Assembly (NCBI RefSeq): GCF_000330505.1
Contig: NW_004191750.1
Location: forward strand, 467,470-531,469
Direction of reading: 5' to 3'
DNA: 64,000 nt
DNA from: Entamoeba invadens IP1
Lineage: Eukaryota > Evosea > Mastigamoebida > Endamoebidae
Made by a program: the position numbers and the translations under genes
In this document: positions 9,612 to 20,588 of the stretch, one piece after another
How positions within the stretch are numbered: the stretch's first letter is position 1
Layout of the letters: each line of letters starts with the position of its first letter
Notes under the pieces: model-generated
What the model saw: only the letters and a program-made list of their open reading frames with translations
Databases searched by the model: none
Told to the model about the DNA's origin: nothing

Positions 9612-11600
9612 ATGGCGGACTACCAAGTCGATAACCTCGATGAAATGATCGATGTCGATAACACCGAAGCGATCATCCAATATTTCAAAAAGAAAAATCC
9701 CAAAGAAATTAAAGACGTGATGACAAAGCAAGTCTCCGTTGGGTCACTGTCGCACCCGTTGTCATACTCTATATACAAAAAGAGAAACAAAACGTTCTTG
9801 TCACTTCTTGATATCTACACGAAAAATAAGTTGGACATTAACTTGAAGGATGAAAGTGGGTTGACCCCGTTACACTATGCAGTACAAACTAAAGACGTCT
9901 TTTTCATTAAAACAGTATTGGGGGTGCCCGGGATCAACGTGTATATTGGAGATAATGATGGCCAAAATCCCTTTGTGTTTTTCTTGCGGTTCCACGATGA
10001 GCCGACGGTGAAAGAGTGCATCCACGCTTTTGTGGGAGCGTCTCGAGTCATCTTAAACAACAGAATTCCGTCGGGGAAATATAAAGGGGACTTCCCATTG
10101 AATGTTGCATTCCAAAACCCCCATTGTATCGGGTTTCTTCTCGAGACCATTCTGAAGAGTGGCGCGGTGCCCGATGTGACGAACTTCTCGAATGAAGTTC
10201 CCCTTCATTTTGCTGTGAATAAGAAGCGTCTTGATTTAGTGTTACTTCTACTCAAATATGGAGCGAACATTAACATCAAAAACGTCTCTGGCAACTCGCC
10301 GCTCTCACTTGGATTGAAACAAGAAAACAAGATAGCTGCAGTGATGAGTCTTGTTGATAACATTCACATCAAAATGCGGAAGGAGTACTCCCTCACACTC
10401 CAATTTGACTTGCCTCGGTTCATTGGAATTGGGTTGTTTACTGACGTTGGGTATTCCCAAGGGATTCGCAATATGATCGCATCGGGTGGGGATCCAGACG
10501 TCGTCAAGCGATTGATGGACTTGATTCAAAAAGCCAAAGCTGATTTCATGGAGACTCGTGAGAGTTTCAACTTGTTGTATTATCGTGAAGAAGAGGACGA
10601 GGAGGAGGATGACGAGAAGAAGAAAATAGATGCCAAAGCAATTGAGTTTCTTGGTGAGAACATCTCAAATACGCACAAATTTGGTCTTGGGTTGTATGGG
10701 GATGTCATTCGAGCTCGACACAAAAACAAAACTGTTGGGTTAGAGTTCTTGTTAGACTATTCCGTCGAAGATATGAAGAATTTAGAACAAGTCATCAATG
10801 AGCACTACGTCCCGCTCAAGCATGACAATATCTTACAACTTTATGGTACAGTATTTGAAGAAGGGAGTTTGTGGGTGATAAGTGAGTATACGGACAGAGG
10901 GTGTTTATTTGATTTGTTGCAAGGTCCCAAATTAGACTGGGACATGATGAATCAAATCTGTATTGATATGGCTGAGGGGCTTCTGTTCCTTCAAGAACAT
11001 GCGATAACACACGGGGGCCTGAATTCAACAAAAGTATTTATGACATTAGACGGGCATGCCAAAATCGGCGAATATGGATGGAAAGGTATTCTACCTCGTA
11101 AGACGGACAAGCACTTGATCACCATAGAATTGGCTTTCATGGCGCCAGAACAGTTACAAGACCCCCCAGTCGACAGTCCTGATGCAGACAAATACAGTTA
11201 TGGGATGATCGTTTGGGAGATCATTCTCCGTCTTATAACAGGCGAGCATGTCATTCCTTATTACTCCGATGAAGAAAATTACACTGCTGAGACGGATCAA
11301 TCCATCAAAAAGAAGATCATGAGTGGTAACATACCCACTATCGCTACTCGTGAGAACGCTCAAGTATTTACTGCACCTCCACGCCTCGGGAAATTATACA
11401 AAAACATTTGTCAGATCAAGCCTGACCTTCGATGGGCTTGGGACAAGATCATAGAGGAGTGGACTCAATTTGAAGATGAAGTCAAAAATGATCCCAAAAA
11501 GTGGAAGAATTGTTTGCAAACAGATGGTAATCTGTGTCCCGGTGAATATGCTAATAAGAAGTTTAAATTGACACGTGCTTCAGAGACTGTTATTCAGTAA
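9612..11600 (+). CDS. Ankyrin-repeat protein with pseudokinase domain
   Basis: A 662-residue protein with N-terminal ankyrin repeats and a C-terminal kinase fold. Ankyrin motifs are visible at about 80-110 (DESGLTPLHYAVQTKDVFFI) and 190-240 (EVPLHFAVNKKRLDLVLLLL, then NVSGNSPLSLGLKQ). A very acidic linker (EEEDEEEDDEKKK) precedes the kinase domain at about 350-620. There the beta-3 lysine is replaced (VGLEF). HRD reads HGG, the metal-binding Asn is Lys (HGGLNSTKV) and DFG reads EYG. FMAPEQL and the SYGMIVWEII helix are kept. It is thus a predicted inactive kinase, probably a signalling adaptor. It is convergent with the channel gene, with 78 bp between the coding regions. No intron is needed. 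Confidence 0.85.
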   Translation: MADYQVDNLDEMIDVDNTEAIIQYFKKKNPKEIKDVMTKQVSVGSLSHPLSYSIYKKRNKTFLSLLDIYTKNKLDINLKDESGLTPLHYAVQTKDVFFIKTVLGVPGINVYIGDNDGQNPFVFFLRFHDEPTVKECIHAFVGASRVILNNRIPSGKYKGDFPLNVAFQNPHCIGFLLETILKSGAVPDVTNFSNEVPLHFAVNKKRLDLVLLLLKYGANINIKNVSGNSPLSLGLKQENKIAAVMSLVDNIHIKMRKEYSLTLQFDLPRFIGIGLFTDVGYSQGIRNMIASGGDPDVVKRLMDLIQKAKADFMETRESFNLLYYREEEDEEEDDEKKKIDAKAIEFLGENISNTHKFGLGLYGDVIRARHKNKTVGLEFLLDYSVEDMKNLEQVINEHYVPLKHDNILQLYGTVFEEGSLWVISEYTDRGCLFDLLQGPKLDWDMMNQICIDMAEGLLFLQEHAITHGGLNSTKVFMTLDGHAKIGEYGWKGILPRKTDKHLITIELAFMAPEQLQDPPVDSPDADKYSYGMIVWEIILRLITGEHVIPYYSDEENYTAETDQSIKKKIMSGNIPTIATRENAQVFTAPPRLGKLYKNICQIKPDLRWAWDKIIEEWTQFEDEVKNDPKKWKNCLQTDGNLCPGEYANKKFKLTRASETVIQ

Positions 11601-11678
11601 TTTGTTATTCTTTTGCATTTGTTTTAAATAAATGTAGTACCTATTTACAGTTCAATTAAATGTCCTCTTGAACTTCTT

Positions 11679-14198
11679 TCACTTGAGCATCGATGTATTC
11701 TTTGTTGTTTGGAGGGACGGCGTGACGGTCGTATCTTGCCCAATTTTGATTGCGTGTTGGATGTGACTCATCTTTCCAAGTGAGTGTAATGCAATCCCAC
11801 TGAATGAAACACTCTTGTCTAAAAGTCTTTGGTTCTCTTTCTTTGCAATACAACACAATTCATCATTCTCTTCGAGTTCGTAGCTACTCTTTGTGATCAT
11901 TTCTATCTTCCCATACCTTTCTTTGACTATTCCCAAACACTTCGTGTCTCTATCCATCAAAAACTCAAAGACTTGATACAAACTAGATCCTACCATTCTC
12001 GTTGGGACTTTATACTTCTCAAGTCGGAATTCCTTTGTGATCCCATTGATGTCTTTCCACACTTCTTCGTTGTGATCATATTCACTCATGTTACATATCA
12101 TTTCTGCAATATTCTTCATACAAAATACACTCGAAAAATGTTCTACATATCTGGCATTGTCCAAGTTGTCTAAATAGCATACCATCCTCACATCTTTCTG
12201 TATCTCAAGTGACTCAATTTCAATTTCGTTGATCACTCCTCTCACTTTCTTCGCGTTCACAACAACATCACAGTCGTCTCCTTTCCTTGTATTTGGAAGT
12301 ATCGTTACACACTCTGCTCTCTTTACATTTGCTCGATAATACAAATTTTTCAAATTTAAATCACCTTCAATAACATACAACTTGGTGATTGCACTCAACT
12401 CTTTCCATTCATTTTTCAACTCTCTTTCGTCACCAATTACAATAACAATATCATCTTCAATAACTTCTCTTATTCTTTGAATAAGATAAGAACATCCCTC
12501 AAAATATCCAACAAAGACATAGTGATTGCATCCATCGTATTTTTGTATCACCACTTCTTTCATCTTCTTAACTTTCCTCTGTTTGTTTTCGTTTTCTTGA
12601 GTCATCCTCTTTGCGTCACTGGTTTCAATTAACTCGAGCTCATCACTGACTACTTCCTGAGTACTTTTTATTTGGGTTTTCAAAGTTAGATACTCTTTGT
12701 ATCTACTCAACACAAACAATAAGTCTTCATCTTCAATTTTTTCATTTGACCCGAAGTAAAGTATCTTCTCTCTCTTCTTGATACCAACAACAACTACATT
12801 CATTTCTCTCAACATTTCCATGGTTAATAAACTTACATTCTTCCCAACAAAAGTGTTGGGCACTTTGAGACTTCTGATTATCTGTATTTCGTTCTTTCTT
12901 GTCTTGACTGAAAACAAATTTCCAAGTATCTTCATTATCCCACCACAAAGTATTTCATTTACTAATGTCATCAAATAGTCTTGTTTTGAAATGCACTCGA
13001 CTCCATAACTCTCAAAGGTCTCTTGTAATGTGTCATTCTCTAACAAGCAAAATATCTTCCCTGTACACTGTTTCTTAATTGATTCCATTCTTAAAAATGT
13101 TCTTTTATCCCCACCAAATGTCGTCAGAATAACTCTCTTCGCTTTTTTAGTGTTTGATTGTTTTAGATCGTCTTCGTTGAGTGCGTCTCCACAATAATAG
13201 TACCTCTCATACTTCCTTTTACTCATCATCGTTACTTCCGTTTTTGGTAAAAGTGCAACAAAATCGCTCTTGACCTTCTTGGGAAACAATGAAAGCAACA
13301 TGGGATCTCCTGTATACATAACGTGGTTATTTGCATAAAACAGTTTTGATTGTCCTCTTTCATTCAGTGCAGTGAAGATCTGGCCAAGTTTCAATGGAAA
13401 GTAGATAAGAAACGAGAGAATGTAAAGTGCACAAAATAATCTTCCATACCAAGTCTGAGGAGTCATATCACCGTATCCCACTGTTGATATTGTTACTACA
13501 CAATAATAAAAACAATTGTGGAAATAGTGGTATGGAGAGTCTTCATTGTATCCCTCAAGGAAATGGAAAACAGAAGAAGAAAAATACAACATAGAAATGA
13601 GGGACACAAATGTACTGACCAATTTGTCGGCCAAATTGAACAATCTGTTGTTTTCTCCAATCCAGAAATAACAAAGTGCCTCTGATACAAGATAATCCAC
13701 GTAAATGATTCGTATAAAACATAGAGAATAGACGTGGGAATGATTCTTCCAATTCTTGAACATTGTATCTCCTGTTATCAAATAATACACCAAAGGTATA
13801 AATGTCACTATTAGTGTAATAAATGATATTGGCAACATAAAACGTTTAATGTGGAGACTGACAATAAACTCGTACACCCAAGAAAGTAACAAATAGCAAT
13901 TAACTATTAACTCTGTAAACATTAATAATTTAATTGTCTGAGTTGTCTTATCCATGTAGGTGTCAATAATTGAAAATCCACATAATATCAGATTCATTAT
14001 GATATCTATTACAATCACTACACCTGTTATGTACGACTTTCTTAGCCAGTTAATAGTCTCTACCACTTTTTCCCTCTTGTTCTTCTTCATTTGAAGTGAA
14101 AAAACTCTTTCTTGATGGTCTCGCTTAAATTCATCAAAATCTTTATCAGTCTCTCCACCCTTCGCACCACAAACAATTTGTCTTTCTTTAGAATCCAT
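11679..14198 (-). CDS. BK/Slo-like potassium channel with RCK domains
   Basis: An 839-residue K+ channel. The N-terminus is cytosolic. Several hydrophobic segments follow at about 50-270, ending in a pore with the selectivity filter TVGYGDMTP at about residues 238-246 and the inner helix LFCALYILSFLIYFPLKLGQIF. The long C-terminus has two RCK-like (TrkA-N fold) regions. The first is at about 340-500 (RVILTTFGGDKRTFLRMESI). The second is at about 550-780 (YVFVGYFEGCSYLIQRIREV, VIVIGDERELKNEW, YVIEGDLNLKNLYYRA). This layout matches calcium-gated Slo channels, in which RCK domains sense ions. I cannot see a definite calcium bowl, so the ligand is unknown. The start MDSKERQ is the first ATG. Confidence 0.92.
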   Translation of the reverse strand: MDSKERQIVCGAKGGETDKDFDEFKRDHQERVFSLQMKKNKREKVVETINWLRKSYITGVVIVIDIIMNLILCGFSIIDTYMDKTTQTIKLLMFTELIVNCYLLLSWVYEFIVSLHIKRFMLPISFITLIVTFIPLVYYLITGDTMFKNWKNHSHVYSLCFIRIIYVDYLVSEALCYFWIGENNRLFNLADKLVSTFVSLISMLYFSSSVFHFLEGYNEDSPYHYFHNCFYYCVVTISTVGYGDMTPQTWYGRLFCALYILSFLIYFPLKLGQIFTALNERGQSKLFYANNHVMYTGDPMLLSLFPKKVKSDFVALLPKTEVTMMSKRKYERYYYCGDALNEDDLKQSNTKKAKRVILTTFGGDKRTFLRMESIKKQCTGKIFCLLENDTLQETFESYGVECISKQDYLMTLVNEILCGGIMKILGNLFSVKTRKNEIQIIRSLKVPNTFVGKNVSLLTMEMLREMNVVVVGIKKREKILYFGSNEKIEDEDLLFVLSRYKEYLTLKTQIKSTQEVVSDELELIETSDAKRMTQENENKQRKVKKMKEVVIQKYDGCNHYVFVGYFEGCSYLIQRIREVIEDDIVIVIGDERELKNEWKELSAITKLYVIEGDLNLKNLYYRANVKRAECVTILPNTRKGDDCDVVVNAKKVRGVINEIEIESLEIQKDVRMVCYLDNLDNARYVEHFSSVFCMKNIAEMICNMSEYDHNEEVWKDINGITKEFRLEKYKVPTRMVGSSLYQVFEFLMDRDTKCLGIVKERYGKIEMITKSSYELEENDELCCIAKKENQRLLDKSVSFSGIALHSLGKMSHIQHAIKIGQDTTVTPSLQTTKNTSMLK

Positions 14199-14376
14199 TC
14201 ACCTTCTTGTGATTTTCAAGATAAGAACCATTTTCTTTCCTTTGGAATGAATCAAATCTTTTTACTTGCCATTAAAAAGTTTTTTATTTAATTTAAATAT
14301 AGAATCTATTTTATGGTTTTTAAGGGATTCATGAGGATTGTTAATTTTTCTGAGGATGGTAAATATCTTAAACATA

Positions 14377-14605
14377 GAGTCATTTGCTAAACGTTGTCTG
14401 GTCTGTAACGTTGTCTGCCGATTTTTAGACCATTATAAATGGAATATTTCGGGAATTTTTTTGAAAAACCCCAAAATCGTTTTTTCAATATTTTTCCCAG
14501 TTTTTTTTCCTTTTTACCTAATTCCCGTTTTTTTAAAACAAAAATCAATTATTTTTTGTCAAAAAGACAACGTTTGGGGAACAGACAACGTTTATCGAAT
14601 GACTC
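14377..14605 (+). mobile_element. MITE-like inverted-repeat element, copy 2
   Basis: A 229-bp non-coding element flanked by TA on each side (14375-14376, 14606-14607). Its ends are inverted (GAGTCATTTGCTAAACGTTG at the left, its near-complement at the right). Each end carries a second AACGTTGTCT copy inside it. It aligns along its length with 7128-7338 in opposite orientation, which defines a family. Confidence 0.78.
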
Positions 14606-15159
14606 TAATTTCTTTATTTTGGATTTTTTTGCCTAAGATCAAAAAGGTATATTTTGAAACACGTGATTTTCTTTAAAAATGCTATTTATGGATTTTTTGA
14701 AAGATGATTCTTTCAGTTGATTTTTACAAAAAAATAATCTATTTCTATTTTCTGATTTACCACTAGACTAACCTTGGTCTAAATGAAAACATTTGACAGA
14801 CATTTAAATTATCGAAATAATCGATTTTTTAATCAAAATCACAAAACAAATTAATCGAACAATTTTTAATCTTTTTTTCACAAAAAAATGCAATTTATTA
14901 AAAATCAATTTATGAAATTTCAAACAATAAAAAATTGATAGCAAATAACGTACTGATAATTAATACTTTATGCGATGACAATTGATGTATTTGCGCAAAT
15001 TCAAAACGCGAGGTTTTGAAGATCGATAAAACAACGATTGATAAATAAACAAATTTGTAAAATTATTGTTTTTGTTATAAACGGGTTTATTTATTTTTTA
15101 AAACATATATACACAAGAAATATATGTTTATATTAATATTTTATATAATACAATATTAA

Positions 15160-15259
15160 NNNNNNNNNNNNNNNNNNNNNNNNNNNNNNNNNNNNNNNNN
15201 NNNNNNNNNNNNNNNNNNNNNNNNNNNNNNNNNNNNNNNNNNNNNNNNNNNNNNNNNNN
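15160..15259. other. Assembly gap (100 N)
   Basis: Exactly 100 Ns between two AT-rich flanks, the usual placeholder for a gap of unknown size. Confidence 0.99.
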
Positions 15260-16749
15260 TTCATATTAAAATATACACAATATGATTAACTTTGTTATTA
15301 CTATAAATTTGAATAATTGCATAAATTACAAAAATAATTATAAATTTGTTATTTTAAAATCACATTTTTATTAAATCATTGTTTTCGACTTTTTCAATTT
15401 TCATTTTGATTAAAAAAACAATTATCAATTTAAACGTAAATTTCAATCGTTTTGTTATTAAAAAGGATTCGTAAATAATATCAATAAGTTTATAATTATA
15501 ATGTGAACAAGTACAATTCATACTTTGTTATTTCCCGTCTCAAGTTCGCGAGTTATAATTATTGTTTATGTTTATAAATTATCGTAACGATTTTTTGATT
15601 GTTTTTAATCTTTTGGCATTTATGACAAATTATTACCATCATTTAAAAATTTAACTTTGACTCGAAATATTAAGTGTAAATTATAACTTGAGTTATGAAA
15701 GTGGGCCTTATGGGGAACTGAACCTTATGGATTTGTTTTTTGTATCCTCAGAAAAATATTTTTAATAACGATAGCTTTGATCCCGAGGATACACCTTATC
15801 CTCAAGAAACCCTTTAATAAAAAAATAAAACCAGATTCTATTTATGGACAAAAATAAAATAGCTTTTTAGTAAAAATATAACTCCAAAAATTAATTATTT
15901 CCTTATCTACATATATATGTTTGTCTAACGCATATATTTATTTATTTATTTATTTCGGTTGTACGTTATTCTTGCGCTTCTTAATAGTATTTTATTAATA
16001 AGCAATATACTATAAATATAATTGTTTTTACTAATCTTAATAATAAATTGTGATGATTTTTCAATACGAACGACAGTTAATTTTTACTAACTATCGTTTT
16101 ATTCAAGTTTAGTTCCTTAAGAAAAGATAAAATTTTAAATAAATTATCTCTTTTTTGATGAATTAATTATTGTTTTAAATAGTAATTGTATAAACAGACA
16201 GACAAACAAGTTTTTGATATTAAAAAAAGAGGTTAAATAATAAAATAGTTAAAAATTAGAAAAAAGTATTTGTTATTTAAATGAGATTTAAAATACTAAT
16301 AAGAAATAAAAAGGTATTAAAAGTAATGGTATTATAATGAAAACTTTTATATACTTTAACTCTCATACATACCAATGGCCGGAAAGACCAATAGTGCATA
16401 AAAATGCACTGTTGAAAAAAATATGTTATATATGTACTATAATTTTATTAAAATTTGAAAATGAAAAATTAAATTCATAATCTGAACTAACTAACAAAAA
16501 AATCAAAAAAAATAAAAAAAAACAATTAAACTTTTTTAGAATCGGCAAAATTGTCTAATTGTACAAACTTTTTTAATAAAAAGTGTTATTATTTTTGTTT
16601 TTATATTAATTTTAGTTTTTTTTTGTTTTTTTTTAAAACAATTTTTATCCACCACCTTTATTATAACAAATTAATAATATTGTTTTGTTCAAAAAAAACA
16701 ATTCTTTATATTTTTGTTATTCAAAACTGAAAAAAACAAACCACGGCGT

Positions 16750-18898
16750 ATGTTGCCAACTGAAAGTTTCAACACAAATGCATATGAAGATTCAGAGTGG
16801 AAAGAAGCTGAATTTGACACAACAATCAATGAACCAATTTTGATAAAAAGAAAAGCCCTTTTACATATTAACGAAGAAAGTGACGAGCTCTTTTATTTTA
16901 ATTCATTAATCGACAACAACATGAAAACAGTAATTATTGATAACACTAATTTGTTTGGTTCATTGATGAGTGAATATAAACTATCAACAGATGAATTTAA
17001 TGAATCACCAAACAACTGGAAAAATATAACAATAGATGAATTGGATGCATTTTTAGCAGTTACTATTCTACAAGGCCAATTCAAAGAAAACAAAATATCA
17101 CTTGAAGCATTGTGGTCAAGTGAAAAATCCAACTATTTGTACAAAGCACCAATATCGTTAAAAAGATACAAAACAATAAAAAAATATCTTCGTTTTGATG
17201 ATACCGCTGCTTATAGAGAAATTGCAAAAGATTTCTTTGAAAGTTTTTCTAATGAAGAAGATTGTAACGATGAATACGATTCCACAGATGATATATTGAA
17301 TAAAGATAGTATCGAAGTTTTACAAGACCACATTGACACCGTACATGAACTTGAATTGAGCAGTTCTATCATACAAACACAACAATTTGTTAATCAGTCA
17401 TTACAACCAAATTTTATAACACAAAAATCAACACAACAAATACCAGTTAGTAAAACAAGTTTGCTTCGTTTGAGATTACCGGGATTGTCACCAAAACGTC
17501 CAGAACAAATTCAACTTCGACCCAACGTTTTCAAAAATGTTACACCTATTCGAAGTGAACCAGACAAATATGACATTGCAAATACGTCAAATGTGATTTA
17601 TCCTACAAACAAAAACGATTTAGATAATTTTTCTTTTATAGAGAAAATATACAATTTATTCAATAGTAATTTATTAAATTTGTACCCAAATATTTATAGG
17701 TGTAGTTCGGAATTATCTATATATGAGAATTTGTTTAATTATTATGGGAAGTGGTGCAACAAAACGTTCATTCCAACAAAACCAGGTAAATATGGAATGA
17801 AGTTTTTCATACTCGCGGATTCAACAACTAATGTTATACTAAATACGTTTTTCTATCGTGGTTCTGACAATGGAAAACCCATTCAAGATGTTGGTGGTCT
17901 TGTAGTTATCGAATTGGTTAAACACTTACAAATGAAATATCCACTCGAATCAACAATAACAGTAGATCGTTTTTTTACAAGTGAAAAATTGTGTGTCAAA
18001 TTGTTAGAAAATGAAATTTATTTAGTTGGCACAATTAACACAAAAAGACTGTTCGTTCCACAAAAAGCCAAATTAATTTGTTTTTCTGCCAAAAAGAAAA
18101 AGACCGAGAAAATGTTATTAAAGAAAATTGTTTTAGAGAAAACCAACAATACTCCATTATTAGAAACAAAACAAATACGAATTGTATCATTTATCGAACG
18201 AGACAAAAATATTATGATTTTGACTTCACGAACACAACAACAAGAATCATTCATTGTTAAAAACGAGGTGGGAGAATTATCAGAAGGTAAATTTTCAACA
18301 GTGAATCGATACAATAAATTTATGTGTGGTGTAGATCAAGCGGACCAAAGTATGCGAGAACACACGTGTAAGAGACCATCAAGAAGGTGGCCACTTGCGT
18401 TTTTTACCATATTATAGACATGGCATATCACAACAGTTATATTCTTTACGTGTTAAACAAATGTGAAAATGGAAATAATGAACAATTCAAAATGACAAAA
18501 AGACAATATCCAAAATGGAAATATTGTATTAACCTTTCTAAAAAACTGGGTATTAACAATGCACATTCAAGACTGAGAAAGACTAGAAATGAATTAACAA
18601 AAATTTCTATACTTGAATATATCAATGAAACAAAAGAAAAAACGTCTACAGTTGAAGAAAAAAATGTAGAACAAACTATAAGAAGAGAAACAGACCAAGG
18701 TAAATCGAAATGCAAAATATGTTTGGAACTCAAAGATAAAAAATCAGCAATTCATCGTTTACAAGAAGATGTGCATTATGTTATAATCATGTATGTTCAT
18801 TCCACTTCCAATGTGTTTGTGATAAATGTATGGGTATCAAAGGTGTTGAACAATTAGAAAAAATCAGAAACTGGAGAAGAGAACAAAAGAAATTATAA
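16750..18898 (+). pseudogene. piggyBac transposase, frameshifted
   Basis: A cut-and-paste DNA transposase of the piggyBac (DDE_Tnp_1_7) family. The three catalytic aspartates are visible in LADSTTNVILN, TVDRFFTSEKLC and GVDQADQSMREH. The IPTKPGKYGMKFF and LFxxYYGKW segments also match the family. About 110 residues of low-complexity sequence interrupt the usual spacing between RFDD and the catalytic core. The frame breaks at a run of six T (18400-18405), where RRWPLAFF should continue as YHIIDMAYHNSYILY. It breaks again near 18765-18779, before the C-terminal cysteine cluster (CKIC, then CYNHVCSFHFQCVCDKC). Both breaks look like single-base losses, so the copy is either recently dead or carries sequencing errors. 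I could not identify TTAA-flanked terminal repeats. The ATG at 16750 is the first in frame. Confidence 0.88.
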
Positions 18899-20588
18899 TT
18901 ATTAAGTTGCTTTTATATATTTTATGGTATATATTCTAATTTTGTTTTTATATTTTATCATAAAATTATAAATAATTTTTTACCTGTTTTTAGCTGGTTT
19001 TTATTCTAATGTTTCTTGATAAAAATTTAGTTTCAAAGTCAATTATTTATAAATTTATTATTTTAGATAAAGTTTATTTTAATTTATAATAGATTTATGT
19101 TTTGGTTCAGAAATTATTTTTTTGTCTGAATTTTTTTTAAAAAACAAATTATGACAACTTATTATTTTTGGGGATTTATTTTAAGACAATTTTTATTCAA
19201 AATGAAAATATAATTAATCTTATTGTTATTGTTTTTTTATCTGTATATTCAGGAAAACTTACCCAATATATATTCAAAATTATTAAAAAATTTTGGGACA
19301 ACAATTTCAAAAAGTGTTAAATAGAGAACTATTGGGTTGTCGGAGAGTTAATGTGTTATACGTTTAACATATATATCATATTTCGATAAGGTGTGATAAA
19401 AACATAAAAACATTAACAGTTGAAAATAATAGAGGTCTTGATAAATAATTAATAAAATATGTTAGACAGTATATCAAATCGATAATAAACAACAATTGTA
19501 GAACAAACACAAAAATTTTAGAAAGACAACACCAAAGATATAAAGAAGTTGTTGAATGTTATTTTTGCGTGCAGACTAAGATACCGAGTCTATAATACAA
19601 ACGGATTGTGTTTGGTTTAACAAGCCAAACAATATATGATAAATGATTTTGTACAAAAAACACACATTATGTAAATTAGAATGAATGTTTAAAATAAGTT
19701 GATGTGTATATGTAATGTAAGTGACAAGCATTTTATAAAAAAAAGATATTTAAAAATGGATTAACAACACGTATCGGCGATAGATTGTAACATGTACATC
19801 AAGATAATAACAACTTTATATCAAATAATAGTCAATTTTTAATATTGACCAGTAATAAAGTTGTGTAAATAAACACCAGAACAACAAAAAAGTGTTAAAT
19901 ATTTAATTCATGTGTCATGTAAACAACTTTTTAAATACATATAATTTTTATTCATTATGATGAGTGTCTTTATCTTATTATGTACTATTGAAAACATATT
20001 TTATCACCTGGTATTTAAAGTGAAAACTGTTATTATAATTATAATTTAAAAATAATAAAAGTTGATTCTTTTTTTAATAAAATGAAAAAAATTAAAAAGA
20101 GGAATGCAACGAAAAAGCATTTTTATTGATACAAATAACAAAGTTATGAATTAATATTTGGACTAAAATGATGTTGTTGACCCGATAATTATTATCGGGT
20201 TTTAAATGCTTGTTTAATTTGTTTTCAAACTAATAAAAAAAACTTATAATAAAATTATTAAATTACTAATAGAAAAACTCAAATTCAAATTATGTTAAAA
20301 TATTAAATATAATATAATATATTATTATAATAGTTTTAAAAAGAAAATCTATAAACGAACTATAAAAATTTAATTAATATGTCCTCATAACAAACAAATA
20401 TAAAAACACTCAAAAAAACGCACTTTTAGTTACGACTATTGTTTTGTTAACAAATTTAAATACAAACCAAACAAAATTCAATACAAATAAACCTTTAAAC
20501 CACATATTTCTCAAAACTGTTTAATAATTTTGAGGTTTAGAATTTCTCATATAAGGAATGAATCTTTATAATCTCTTTAATCTCCTTC
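18899..20588. other. AT-rich intergenic region downstream of piggyBac
   Basis: About 1.7 kb with no supportable gene. It contains a perfect short palindrome at 20180-20200 (arms ACCCGATAAT). The right end of the transposon should lie here, but I could not fix it. Confidence 0.65.
20180..20200. repeat. Palindrome, 10-bp arms
   Basis: ACCCGATAAT, a single T, then ATTATCGGGT. It is the GC-richest spot in the surrounding AT-rich DNA. Function unknown. Confidence 0.7.

Larger units (their letters stand above)
14199..16749. other. AT-rich intergenic region with scaffold gap and transposon remnants
   Basis: About 2.5 kb without a gene. It contains the second inverted-repeat element (14377-14605), a degenerate shared motif (14300-14361 reversed versus about 15740-15850), a 100-N gap and long homopolymer runs leading to the piggyBac gene. 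Confidence 0.7.
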
